Translations under genes and position numbers: made by a program | Shown here: positions 43,508 to 57,025 of the stretch, piece after piece | Position numbering within the stretch: the stretch's first letter is position 1 | Layout of the letters: each line of letters opens with the position of its first letter | The notes under the pieces: generated by a model | What the model was told of the DNA's origin: nothing | The model's database searches: none | What the model saw: only the letters and a program-made list of their open reading frames with translations | Assembly: GCA_015227615.1 (NCBI GenBank) | Contig: JAALGZ010000008.1 | Coordinates: 930,001 to 994,000, forward strand | Source of the DNA: Labyrinthula sp. Ha | Lineage: Eukaryota > Sar > Bigyra > Labyrinthulida > Labyrinthulaceae | Length of the DNA stretch: 64,000 nucleotides | Direction of reading: 5' to 3'

Positions 43508-46500
43508 ATATAATAATATGTAACTATCAAAGGAAGTCTTTGAGGAAAGATATATTTGTTGAGTTAGTTAGTTTCATGAATCCTAAAAATTTACAATAAA
43601 AATTTTCAAAGAAAATTTTAAGAAAAAAAACTAAATCTAAATGGAATTTACGAGCAATAACACCAATGTAGTCTCTTAATAAGAGTCATCTAGGATACAG
43701 GAAAGAAATTTTAACCAAAAAGTTTGAGAAGTATATTACCCATTTTATTAGGCAGAACATTTGTTAGCAGGCCTTTGTACAAAGATTTAATGTAATACTC
43801 TTTTGACTCACTGCTACAATGTATAGCATTTAAAAGCCAAAATTATGAAATTACGTGATATAGTCAAGACAATGTTAAGAAAGTAGATATCTTCCTTGGA
43901 TGATGAAGAACTGAAATATTTAGAAAAAAAAACGAAAAATGTAAATAACTAAAATGATATTTAGAGAATTAGGTAATAGAAGGCAATGGAATTTTTTGTG
44001 GATATATGAGGCAGTAAGTTGAGATAGAACCTCTTTTGCAAATAGGTTTTATTTAATGGTAACGTCTCATTCTTTTATTGGGAAACTAACGGTATACGAT
44101 TGTTAGAGATGCAATAGATGGAAAATGTTATGGTGTAAAACCATAACTTTAAATAAATTGGTTATGAAAAGTGAGGGATCACAGTTATAATAGATTGAAA
44201 AATATTTATCAAAAGTTTCAAAACTAAATAAGGATCTGACCAGTTATTTTACCCCTTTAAGTATAAATTTTTAAATAAAATCTTCCGTCAGAGAAACAAA
44301 AAAGAATAATCTAGTAGGGTGTGTAGAAAGAGAACTCAATGAGCTTGATAAGAGAAGTAGTCAAGGCAAAACATACTATACTGGGTGATAGATAAACCAA
44401 GTTTAAAACACATTTACTAGAAAATCTTAAATTTTGGTTTTGTTTTTTAATTTAACACTAAACAAATATTCTTCCCTATATATTTTTTGCTTCGTTTTTT
44501 GACAAGAATACCTCTGCGTGAATAATTAAAATGCATTAAGTACCACAAATCCTCTTATATGTTTGATACCCCATTTGGAAAAAAGAAAAAAAATGAAGAT
44601 CGAAGTAAAATTTTATTTTGGAAGCTAGTGGGGTATAACCCCTGATATTAGTCTTTGGCTAGGATATAACTTTCTAAAGAGAAATATAAGAGAATTTTTG
44701 ATAACAAAACATACTATTTTTTTTAGAAAATTGGGAATAGCTATATTCTATTATTTATTGAGATATTGAACTTTAATGTTCTTTCCCTGATGAGGTTTGG
44801 TACTTGATGTAATATAAGTGGAAGTGAAGTCTATGCGGACCTGCTTTTTTCCTATAATATTTTAGATCTTTGAAACTTGATCCTTTTATTATGAAAAAAA
44901 AGGTTTGCTTATTTTCCCAACTTAATTTTTCAGGGACCCGATTGTTTTATATATTCCGATTAGAGCATAATTTTTAGGGGAAGAGTTAACCAATGGTACA
45001 TACAAGAATTATCTACTGCACAATGAAAATATAATGTCCGTGAAATTAGATTCAGCTCAAGTTCTTACTGTGATTTGGCGATCTTCGGCTTAGCTATGTA
45101 TTTCTTTGATATAGTGATGCCAAAAACAAACGTTTGCTCTACTTTTGGTTGCAGTAAACGCACGGGATATCAAATTCCATTGCTGTGCTTCTCAAATTGA
45201 TGAAAAATGATGTTTTTATTATTCATAGGAGAAAATAATTTGTCCGAATAAATTTGAAACATATTTTGACGAATCCTGTAAGAAGAAACCTGAACATATT
45301 ATCTCCAAGATAAAAAAAAATATGAAATTCTTATTCATGGGACCAGACCTATAATTCAATCGTAATAGGATTTGTGGATTCAAATTTCTTATTTTGGATC
45401 CAGATTTTTTTCGTTTTTCTTGAACTATAATGCTTCTCATGGTAGAATTTGAAGTTTACTTCTTCCCACCTTTAGCGCAATATTACGTTTATCGAAAAAT
45501 ATATATATATCCTCACTCCATCAGTGATTTTATAATCACCTCAAAGGTATACTTGCTAGTTCACCTATGATTCTTCTCCTGACGAACTATAATATCTCAA
45601 TCTAAGAATATATCATGAAACAATAGATAAGGGGTAGATATTGGACAATTATCCGTTGTTTTAGCACCAGTAAACGGATATCTAAAAGTGAAGCAGTATA
45701 CATTTTCAAATGAAGGTATATTGCGTGAAGGTATAATTGAACCAAACTCTTAGATTGTGTATATATGACTTAAACTTATTTCTTAAGCCTTCATGCTTTG
45801 AACGAGTTAATTAGTATATGTCTTTATTGAACAAACCATTCATTCCAATTTCTTCAACTCAAAGTAGCACTTCTGTTTGGCTGGTTTTAACAATGGCTGA
45901 AGCAATAATTCCCTCGCCAAGAAATTAACCTATTCCTTACATACTTCAGAATAAATTTCTAAAGAACATACTTGTCTTGACTAGAAGTATCTCATACCGA
46001 AAATTATATTCTCAAAGACCTAGTATGATACTTTGGATATTTTTTACAAATATTGTCAAAATATCTATTGCTGATAAGAGAATTTACCATATCACTTATA
46101 TTATAAATGATAAATGTCTTGTATTCACAGAGTATTGGAACAGGCCCTCCCATATTATAAGGTTTATAAATGAATTGTGATTAACTCTTCTTTCTTGAAC
46201 TCAACAAGGTTGTCCTTTGAAACTAACATTTTGCGGAGGGTTTCAAACCCAGGAGTACATGCAAAGAAGATTACCAAACTGATTACTTGTGTTAGAAGTG
46301 CGATTCTTAGAATTCCCGTAATTTTTTATCCTTCCAGTATCTTTACCAATTAAATCTTGTTTTTACTCCACTTTCAAAAAAATGTGTGATGCTTCATCAT
46401 GTGCTTTTAATTGGACTGTATGTAGTTTCTTCAACTGGATGAAGAGTTCTTCTGCACACTGAGTTCTTACAACTTTCTAAGTATATTGTAATATCCCATT

Positions 46501-47544
46501 TTCTCTTTTTCAAAGCCATTCATGTCTGTTGCGGCATTTTACTTTCAATCCGACTACTAACATGAGGTAAAATTGTGATTAACATTCTTATCATTGTTGA
46601 TTGCACAGATTGAGGGTCATAAAATAAAATTTTGGTAATAACGGATCTTTAAGACTATCAAGATTGCTTTAACCTTAAATAATATTAATGAGAAACTACT
46701 ACAACATCTTGAGATTTTTATTTTCACAGAAGTGTTTCTATAAAAAACCCATTAAAGATGTAGGCTAGTTGATGATACAACTGAGACCGAGTGATTAGAG
46801 AATGATTATTTCTTACAATGAAAAAAACTCACTAAAATACTAAAAAAGTATACTAACAGTAAGAAATCCTTGGCACACTTTAATTGCGCCATGAACAAAT
46901 TCAACTTCATGATGAGTCAAACTGGGATAAAAAAGATTTTTTGATGTATTCAATTAACTTTATCCAATGATTTACGATCTTCAGTTTTACGGCGCAGCTG
47001 CCATCGCTACGGTAGATGAAGAAACGAGGTTAATGAGGTGATGATGGTGCTAATTCTCATATTTGGCAAAGAGATTCTGATTTATTTTTCGTTTTTAACT
47101 TAATTTGAAGGAAATGACAGGAATTCGTCTTTCTGTTTACTTCTCAGAAAATTTCAGTATTAGGAAATTTCTTGGTTAAGAATGGGAACAATAACTAATG
47201 CTCAAAACACTTGAAGAGTCTATTGCAGTCTAACACATTGCTCTTGTTAGGGTGAGTGTACTTCTGAATACGCTGAATTCTATGTATTCGCCTAATTGAA
47301 AGGTAAAACAGTTAAGGACGCAATCCTTTTTTGACAAGAATATGTGGAAATTCTATCATAAGAGTGTTTCGGTATTTTTAGAAATTAGTCATGAACCGAT
47401 ACTGTTATAACCCTTCCCTTTAAAAACAAGTTAGTATGGTGCTAAGAAAAAAACCTGAAAGCTTACTTGATTAAATCTGTTGATATTTTAGTGCATAACA
47501 ACCCAAATTTCCTGGTGCTGTGTACTTAATAGACATAATCACGA
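43508..47544. other. Intergenic, 4.0 kb, nothing recognised
   Basis: AT-rich, stops in all frames, no repeats shared with the window apart from a weakly similar stretch at about 47475-47544 that precedes the direct duplication. Frames at 45219-45440 and 45977-46180 look like chance. Confidence 0.55.
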
Positions 47545-49098
47545 TGTGCAACTGCAGCTAGAGCTTAGATTTTGAAGAGTATTTTAGACGTTTGACCGGT
47601 CTATATAGCAAATACAACCTGGAATATATCAGTGATACCTGAAAAACCACCAGGTTGAAACAAAACTCCCTCATTTTGCACGAGTTAATAGAGTACTAGG
47701 CTTTGCTATCGTCTCAGAAGTAACCACTAGACAATAGATTAGTACTACTGAACAGCTAACGAACGTATGACTGAGAACTATATCGCAGTGTTCAATAGTT
47801 GGGTCTTGAGACTAATAGGGGAAACTTAGAAGTTCTTGTTGGAATGCTAGCTTTCTTTCGCCACGACTACTGGTGTTTAGCAAGAAACAACCGTGTTTGC
47901 CAATAAAATATTGAAGATAGCTATAACACTGGCTGCTAAACCGGTTGGGGAAACCGGTCGAGGAAATGGGGACAACTGGGCATGTCAAGCAAGAGTTCTC
48001 GAAAAGTTTTCGCTAATATGTAAGACATGACCAGTGGTAAAAAATTGATGTTTCCTTCCGAGCAGTTATTTCTAGCGAATTTCATTTTTGTGGTCTATTT
48101 CGAATTCATTTAATTACGAAACATTATAATCGAGAATTATCATTTGAGCAACTCTTTTTGTCTTCGGTATTATTCTTGAGTGTCAAAGTTTAAGTATTGT
48201 CTTGAAAGGCTAAGACTATATCAATACCCTGCGAAATCAACTAGTTCGCTCAACAGTATTATTTTCATATTTTAGTGAAGAGTTTGAACGGTACACAGCA
48301 CTTTCACAACTTTATATTCCTTGACGGAAACACCTATCATCATGATATATCTTCTAGCAGATCACTTAATATCTTAGTTCTTGGACATATTTTACTAAGC
48401 GCCTGGTTTCATAGAAACAGAGGCTTCAATTGGTATAGCAGATTCAACTTAAACTCAGTCTTTAACGCTTTGTATCTATAGAAATTAGATTTTGACTTCT
48501 TTTTCATGGGTTGAAGCATATTTGCTTTAAGCTTGAGGCAAATTAAGCAAAAAAGCCATAATAAAAAGATTCACTTGCTGGAAAGCTAAGCCGTTTCGTT
48601 TACTTCTAAAGCTTTGTATTTCCCCAATTAATAATATCCTGGCCATATATATCTTTGTTAAATGTTTGACCAAGAAAACCATACAATATTTCTTTTCCTT
48701 CTCGACTCGTTTCGATAGGATAATGTTAAACTTTACTTCGAGAAGTTTGTTCAGAGCTAGTTTCATTAATAAGATCGAATTCATTGCGTCAACTTCGTAA
48801 ATAATACAGTAATGACATATTTTGTTCTTCTTTGTTCAACGACCAAAAACAAATCCCAGCAGTAAAATAACTGATACAAACACGAAAATGGGTTTATCCT
48901 GACTCTAAATACATATTACTCTACTACCCACTGTGTTAAACCAGATGTGCTGAAACAAAATCTAACGACCAAGATATCTAACTTCTCCGTTCTTTTCTCT
49001 TTTAAACTTGTGTCATAAACAAAACCAAAAAAATATAACCTAGACTATCTAAACATAAGCTAAATATGTGTCTTACAAATGAAGGAAATATTGGATCA
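47545..49098. repeat. Direct duplication, first copy
   Basis: Matches 62446-64000 at an offset of 14901 (14902 after a 1-bp run difference), with well under 1% differences. It contains the 1.5 kb upstream of 7TM copy 3 and the first codons of that gene. The first copy must continue past 49098, but the second leaves the window. Confidence 0.9.
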
Positions 49099-50173
49099 GT
49101 TGAAAAGCTATGTGGTTTTCATGGAACTTGTGTACAAAATATATGTATTTGTGACGATGGTTGGTCAAATTCTTTTGAGTTCATGCCAACTTTGTTTACA
49201 AATGAAGGAGCTAGAGAGTTGTACAATAATATATCAAACTTTGGGCAGAAAGAACTAAGGTTGAGCGAGTTCAAAAGAGAGTTATTGAATAGATCACCTT
49301 GTTCAAGACATGATAATACGATGTATACTTTATATGCAGCTTCTCTTGTTGTCTGTTGTATTGCAGTTGTCGTTAATTTTCTTCATTTGTCTACAAAGAA
49401 GAAGAAATTTTCTGCTGATGTCCAATTGATTATTACTTTCTTGTTTCTTATTGTTTGTGCAATTATAAAATTAATATCTTTGGATACTTTTTTCCGATTT
49501 AACTTTATTTACTTGTTGTTTACTATTTCATTTCTTTTTGTTTATGGTTTAGTCAATAATATATTTTTTATTAAACATACAAAATATCATTTAAGAAAAG
49601 CTGAAGAAAATATTGGTTTAGAAGTTTGATTGCTTGGAAAAAATACGGAACTAATATTTAAATTTCAGAAAAAGTTTTTACTTTTCTATCACGTTTTTAT
49701 TTGAATTTTACATTTAGTTTTTTCAGTATTTACTCTTCTATATACAGAATCTCAAGAAAACTTTAATTTTGAACTCTTAGTGCTGACACAAAATATTTTT
49801 CTTATATCTATGTTTTATACTTTGTTTCGTTTTGTTTATATTATTATTCCTTCTGATCTTTCTTTTTCTGAACTTGCTAAAGATTTTGATAAATTAAGTA
49901 GACCATCAATCTCTATAGAAATAGATATTTTACCAACACAAAAAGAAAACAAGTTAATAAGACTAAGAGATATTATTTTATTAATAAGGATTAATATTAT
50001 ATCTACTAGTTTATTTTGGGGTTTGTTTTTCTTATTTATTTATGTTTTCCAAATACACAACTTTCTTATCAATATTTTATAGTTATTGCAGTAGTTTTAT
50101 TTGAAATCTTTATTTTATTTTAGGTATTAGTTGGCCTATTTTAACTATTCTTACACTGAATATCATTCAATAA
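49066..50173 (+). pseudogene. EGF-like seven-TM protein, copy 3, broken
   Basis: Opens with the same ATG and EGF-like motif as the intact copy (first 270 bp about 95% identical). It shares with copy 1 a TGA in the fourth membrane segment and the 1-nt shift in the sixth, and has one further TGA at about 49627 where copy 1 has an Arg codon. The splice donor of the intact gene is also altered here. Copy 1 and copy 3 therefore descend from one already broken copy. A truncated product of about 187 residues with two to three membrane segments could still be made. Confidence 0.75.
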
Positions 50174-51471
50174 TGAACAAACAATATTTTATACATAATA
50201 TTGCAATACCTCTATAGTTTAAACATGAGAAAATTTTTACTTTGTTTTTCTTAATCTAGTTGAGGTTTTTTCTTAGGTTAATATATTCTGTATAGTTTAA
50301 AAAGTTAAATTACTGTTCTCGTATAAATATGTATGAGGAGTCAGATTCTAATCTACATACTTTTTATGCTGTCAAATTCATCATCCTATATTTAAGAAAA
50401 TATAAATACTTTTGACTTTCATATGATGATAGAGTGTGTGTTTGAATATAGATCAGTTTGCTTTAATCTCCAATAAAAAATCTAAGAAAACATACTATTC
50501 ATGAACAATATTTGATTAACAGTGTAGAAAAAAACACCTTAAAAAGAAACAAAGATACGTGTTTGTACTTAATACTATTTACAAAATATGTAGAAATTAA
50601 TTCTTCTAGGAAGTTATAGTTAGATCAATGCAGTTGTAAATAGAAATATCAGAGTTTGCTTTTATCCTTAGTATCAAAATAAGTGGGGCTTTATTTACCA
50701 TTAACTCAGTTAATTTTTTAAGGATTTATCCTCTTTATTGATTGTGTATTGTGTAATAAAAACCATAGCCATGAATTTGTTTTATAAGTATAATACCAAA
50801 TGGATTGCTGAATATATATTAACTCCTTTGGATGACCAATCAAAGTTTTTTCAAAATAGAACTCGGTATAATAGTTCAGAAATTTGAAGACAGCTTTAAT
50901 TATAATGCTGTTCTCTCGAAAATATTCTATATAACTTATGGTTTAGATTGAATGTGAAAGCTGTAAATTTTTTGGAACTATTCTTGTTATATATTCTATT
51001 TGAGTTCTCATACTGTAATTCACTAACATAGTTGTATCCTCACATTTCGAGGTTCATGTAGGAATGTTCATCTAGAATTTCGAGCACGAGATATTCTAGT
51101 TTTTTCTCAATGCTCAGGATTTTGTACCATTTGAATCTCGTTTCCACTTTATGATTTCCTTTTCTTGTTTGTGATTATGTTTCCAGTACTTTTGACTCAA
51201 ATTCTCAATCGTAAATTTATGTTGGATTTGCTCACTCTGTTTCGACAATGTGGTTCTTAGATCACATATGTCACAGCATTCCTCAAGTTATGAATTTATT
51301 TTCTATCATTTAACTTGCAATTAAATTGAGAGGTGATAGGAAATTGGCTAACACTGTACCAAGAGAATTCAAGTAGATGATAAGAGATATCAATTTAGCT
51401 AGAAAAGTGAGGAAATAATGGTTCAAGTACCAGTAAAAAAAGTAGTTATCTCTACTAGAGTTCTTTACTTT
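49066..51471 (+). repeat. Right arm of the 2.4-kb inverted duplication
   Basis: Reverse complement of 21113-23518; carries copy 3 and 1.3 kb of non-coding DNA beyond it. Confidence 0.9.
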
Positions 51472-51663
51472 TTTACGTGAATATAATCCAGTTTAATTCT
51501 TCATCAACACAATTGGGGGACTTAAGCTCATTCCAGTCCCTGTTTAGACAAAATTTCATAAAAATAGTTCAATGTAATTAAAAATTTAAATAGAAACATT
51601 TATCTACTGAGAAGTAACTATCAAATAATTAGATACTTGAAGCTGATACGAAATAATTAATAA

Positions 51664-52010
51664 TGAAGTTGGGCGCTTATACTGAAGTCAATCAGGCACT
51701 TAGGATGCTAAGACAATGTTTATATTTTGTGTAAGGTACCTAAAGAAACTGAGATTAAGCTTTCTAAACTGTAAAAATCTACAAATATATATATATATAG
51801 AGAGAGATTCATACGTCCTCAAGACAACTTATTCGTATTGAGTTGTTCTTGTTTTGTTTTTTTGCTTTTAGTTACCATTGCTGGTTTGCTGAAGCTTTTC
51901 TTAGATATTATCGTATTAGAGGTTATTCTTTTAATTTCTAAAAATATATATCTACAATTATCACTTCACTATTTAAAGCTGTTATGATAGTTGAAAATTA
52001 ATTAATATAC
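51664..52010 (-). repeat. Old gypsy 3' LTR remnant (approximate)
   Basis: Shares TACTGAAGTCAATCAGG and a later TTCTTG/TTTGTT-rich stretch with 61863-62110. Includes a TA/GA microsatellite at about 51786-51807. Confidence 0.45.
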
Positions 52011-52099
52011 ATCTCCCTATTTTCTAACTTTTGAAGAGGTGTACACGTTCTCCATTCCTAGACACCCCCTTGGAAAAAGTCGTCTCACCAGATCAGGGA

Positions 52100-53300
52100 T
52101 CCACTTCAAGTTCCAATAGAACGTAACATTTAGGCAGGCTGCAGCACCTCACGAAAATTTGAACTTACGATTATTGCTTACAAAAAAAAACTCAAAATAT
52201 TCCTAAAATTGAAAGTGATTGGTTCCAATTTCAATTTTATCTTTCCGAAACATATTAATTTCTTGTAATTGTTTAACCTGTCTAGAAACTGGTTTCTCTT
52301 TTTTTAGACACAGAAACTAGCAGCAATTTTGCGGCATATTGGAAGTAATAACCCAGGAATGTACGTAAGCTCACCGAGTTGGTACATTTGGCCCAGTCGA
52401 TTATATTAACTAAATTGTTCTGGTGCTCATCGCAACACTCATGGGTCCTACTCAGATTCTTTTCAATGACCCACGTAGCCAAAACCCCAGGCTTCATTTT
52501 TTAAAGGAAATTTGTAGATCTTCAGAGTCGTTGCACTTAGGGTAGAGTACGAATTCCTCTCACCGTATTGGACGTGCTTATGGGCCGTGGCAGGTTAACC
52601 AGAAGAAGGTCTACTTCTTGATCAGATCATAAATCCAGAGTATTTCTTTCATAAATACCGGAATAATACCACATTTTATAACCGAAAAGCTACACACCTT
52701 CACACCATATGGCCAGTGCTCACTAATAAGGTGAAACATGTTGCCATATTTTCTCGTTAGTGCATTCTCTTATATATTCTTAATGTTCAATTTAGTCTCT
52801 ATTTCTGAAACAACTTTCAGACTTAGCAAACTAATCGTTTGGTTAATAATATTCTCAGTAAACACAGTGTTTTTATAGCTATACAATACAGAAACCACCA
52901 TCCGGTTTCGTAGAGGTGTTTCCTGAAACACGAAACTTGATACACACTTCCATAAAATTACATGAGTGGACAACTCCTTAAGGCGTTCCCTTACCGATGT
53001 CAAAAAAAATTATCCTCCGTTTGAACTGTTTTTGCCATGTTCCCAAACTTGGAGGTTGCCTATTCAAGACATCGCAACTCATTAAAAGTTTCGCCGTCTC
53101 AAATGAGTCAGAACTTCATGCACATTCCATCTGTCATTTTATGCAGAAATTCTTTTCGCCCAAAAAACTTAACTCAATGTCGATACACATTCCATTCAAC
53201 TGCACTAGGCACATGATACCCATTGTTCGCTGGATGCATGAATACATCATTGCGTTAGACTATGTAGCATATACCTCAAGAGCGATTTGAAGTCCTCAAT
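52100..53300 (-). other. Old gypsy 3' region, faint MT-A70 resemblance
   Basis: Lies where the young elements carry Myb-like and MT-A70 parts. Two short stretches, QTISLLSLKVV and KCGIIPVFMKEILWI, recall ADISLLNLEKL and KRNGIEHLERFLWVK of the young methyltransferase. Very weak on their own. Confidence 0.25.
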
Positions 53301-54299
53301 ATCGAAGTATTTAACGATATTCCTCGTTACTGGCTTCTCTAAATCATTTCAGTTCTTCATATAGTGGGTTATGACATCCTTACTCTCTCATAGGTTCCCC
53401 TCAACCAATATATGCTTCCTAAGGTTAGGTCTCATCTTACCAACTCATCTAGCATTTACATTCCCAAGCATATGGTGATCAATTCATAGCAGAGTCCTCC
53501 TCGGGTTTCTCTTATCCCTTGGGAATCTTCTTTGGTTCTCTAAGTATTTTATCACCAAAGTCCTAACATCTCGATACATTATTCTGAGGGGTTCCCATGT
53601 GTCAGTCTTGGTCACACACTCTCTCCAATGAACCGATAGCTACTACTCTCCTTTGAAGTAGCTGAGGTCATTGAATGTATCCACCTCAAATGAACCTCGG
53701 CTATTGATAAAGATCTTTCTAAGGGCATCATCAGAAACATAACCAGATGGCTCATCAAAATTTATCCTAGATGCATCAGCTGTTAGTAACATCCCATTAA
53801 TTAGCCACGCGCGTTACATATTATTAGATCGAATCTTCTTAATTTACAAGGGGGTGGACCATACCAATATTATCTGATTAATCTTTCTAGGAGTTTTAGT
53901 TGTAATGTTTAAGCATGACCTGGCCACCTCGAACAGGTGTAGCGCCTTACAAAAATGTTTCTTTGTATTATTCTAACAGGAGCTGAGCTTTGAATTCATC
54001 AAAAAAATATAGCCAGCTACCAGCCCATCCTCTGCTTAAACTTGATCTCCAAAGTCTTTCTAAAGCTCAAAAAACATATTCTTATCGGTACGAATAACCT
54101 TTAGTTCCCCGCATATCTTTCTCGGGATCATCATCGGGAAAGTGCCAGCTTCAAGATACTCGCTCTCAGGGCTTATGGACAGGAAGGGTTGATTAGCACA
54201 GAGGTTCCTACCATCCTCTGGAATTCACCCACCTTCAAGTGATAATTTATCCATTGCCACATGAAATGTATTCAGTACTTGTTAACTTTGATCCCAGTG

Positions 54300-54620
54300 G
54301 TATATACGCTCAGACACCAGCACCTTCTACAAATCTAAAATTTTCTTATACACCACATTGATCTCAATTGTAGTTTCACTAGCTTAGCTAAGAGTATAAT
54401 TATGGGTGAAGTTTAGTCCTTTGCTTTGTAGCTTTATCATCCGGTTAGCGGAGTGTGTCCATAGAAAATTACAATTATGAAGTAGAATTCCAACTTCCAA
54501 TTATTATTGAAATCCTCAAAAACGGTAGCTTCGTTTTTTCTAAATCTTAGGTAAGTACTTCAAGTAAGTGATCTTAGAGAAAATATCCGTTAATATAAGA
54601 ATGAAACCATTTTGTTTAAA
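54300..54620 (-). other. Old gypsy integrase remnant
   Basis: GFILILTDIFSKITYLKYL at about 54545-54605 is the counterpart of GWILTMVDSLTRTTLLCFF in the young elements. Confidence 0.6.
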
Positions 54621-56563
54621 ATACGAGAAGTAGGAAACCACTATCTTCCATGTTATTCCAGTCTTCGTGACTATGCTGAGCGACATCTTCAAAAGCGCAG
54701 GGTCCTTGTTACAGTGAGTACAATTTATCTTAAAGTCCTAAAAAGTACTATGGAGAGTTATATCTTTACCATAGGCGCTGGAAAACTCCCAATCACAGTT
54801 GTACGCCTCCGCAGCTACCGCACTTGATGGTTCGTCATAGAAGGTGAGATGTAGTTGAACCATCTGTCTCTCGTGCTCAGACTTTGAAATCAAAACTCTC
54901 AATCTATATTCATCAGCTCAATACCATCACCAACTTTATCACTTCTTTGGCGTTCTAGTATCTCAGCTTCCGAAATTTGACCCCAGACTCCGTCATAATA
55001 AGGTTAAACGCAGCACCTTGGTCCTTATCAAAAGCATTCATTTGATTGAACGTCCCCTTATCAACTTTTTTATTATAGTTGACCCAATTGCATTAAAATT
55101 TCTACATGGGATCTCCCCATCCTCATTGGCCGTCATTAGGTCCTTCATTATAGGATATGAAGACTTCTCATATTCAGCTTGAACTGTGGTTCAACCAAGA
55201 TTTTTTTTGAAAAATAAAGACAAGTTGGAGGTAACCTCAATAAGAATTGGGTTTTACTTCTCTGGCTGTTGCTCCGAGCTAAATCCATATATTCATTCCC
55301 GTAAGCTCTATACTTTGCATAAACGTCAACATTGCCAGTATGGAAATTATCTTGTCCCGAAAAATTGAGCACAGTATCGCTGAACAGAATCGGGGTCATA
55401 TCTCCGACTTGAAGAGGTTTCGGGTCATTGGGAGCTGTAAATAACTTACTTTAGAGGTTTCTTTCCCTGTGTTCAATAAATCAGAAGGTTTGATCAGTTT
55501 CTATCCTTGTAGCTTTTCTCTCCTTCTCCTTCCTATCTAAATGGCTTGTGCGCCTGCACAGTATTTTTTTTTTTTCGAAGACGATACTCTGATCATCTAC
55601 GCAATAAAGCTCCAGCTTATCGTGCTGTAAGGTCATGGCCCATCATTGGAGCATCTTAGGGAATACATAGCTGATCATAGGACCTCTCTTAGCAATGGTT
55701 CTGAGGTTTGTACGACCGGCAAGTACCTGAATATAAAAAGCGTGTTTCATCACTAATTATTAATAGGAGCAATAAGTTTTAAGAGGGGTTAAAATCCCTT
55801 GTTATCAATTCCTCATTTATGTTAATCTCTGGGAAATTTACTAGACAAAAACATCATAAGATTTATTATTTTTTCTCATCAATATATTGCCCCGGTCTAA
55901 TGACTCGGATTAGGAAACGATATCACTATAGTGACCCTCACCCGCATCAGAAAACATAAATATATCCTTCTCTCGGTCATAGTTTTATGGCTTCTATTTT
56001 TCCGCAACTGATATGACCCTTTTGAGCTCTTTGAAGTTTTCAGAAAGTTCATCCGAACTTTCTATTTGGTTTTTTTTCTCTTAGATCTGACTTTTCCCCT
56101 TGTTTGTGGGTACTTAGTCATAAACCTGCCTCTAAGTTCATCTAAAATAGGCAATAACAATGAAAACTATGTTGCAGAATCTAACACTGTCGCGAGTCGG
56201 TATAAAAAACTCCGAAATCGGTAGCTCGAGCATCCTTTTGTTATATCCGCTGTTGAAATTTTACTTTCCACTTCAACTTTTCGACCGCAACAACTAATCT
56301 TGGTTAAAAATGATGCAAATTTCTGAGGAATGGTCATCAGTTTAACCCCTATAAGGTTACTGAAGAACCCTCTAAGTATATTTACAAGAATCGAAGGTAT
56401 CGGAATAGTCTAATTGTCATCAACCAAATGAATTGTGCATGGAATTTATTCTCTTTAGCTTTTCTACCCATCATGTGCTTCGCCATCTGTTGATGGAAGA
56501 GCACCGGGATCGAATGATTTCAAACATATGGGAAGTTCAACTGATAGTCTCCATATTCGGAGA

Positions 56564-56932
56564 CTACGTTGAAGTATTTCTTAACCTGCTCCGTGATATA
56601 GAGCTGATCGAGCCCATACACCAAGTCAAATAGGGTATCAAACTGGCTTTTTTTGCGAGATTTTTAAAGCTCTTTTCTAAAAAGTGTATCTGATTAACAT
56701 CCCGAGACAGCACTTTTTTGACGTCTACTAAATCAACTACCATTCTAAGCTTATTATTTTTCTTGGTAAAGATTAAGTTTACTGAGGCCAAATCAGTAGT
56801 CGAAACCAATTGAAGGAACTTCCTCTTCTCCGTGCTCATAAATTTCCCCTTAATAAGCCTGCTCACTTGAATAGAAGTGGACATAGCCCTTGGGTTCTTG
56901 AACTCGTATTTCGCGAACAGAAACGGTGGCAA
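56564..56932 (-). other. Old gypsy reverse transcriptase remnant
   Basis: NLIFTKKNNKLRMVVDLVDV matches the VLFVPKKGSKKFRLVADFR motif of the young elements. Confidence 0.65.
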
Positions 56933-57025
56933 AGATTATAACTCACTAATTTGGGTTTTGGAGTTATCGGTTGCAAGTACATTCCAATATTCTAGGCATA
57001 GGGCCTCTATTTTTTCTTTCATCTC

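Noticed and set aside
48275-48784. Small conserved genes, since identical frames recur at 63177-63686
   Set aside because: The identity comes from the recent direct duplication, non-coding parts included; there is no independent sign of selection.
22860-49630. TGA as a sense codon, suggested by in-frame TGA in 7TM copies 1 and 3
   Set aside because: RTF1 and the kinesin end at TGA, and the intact 7TM copy has Cys (TGT) or Lys at those places. Pseudogene decay is simpler.
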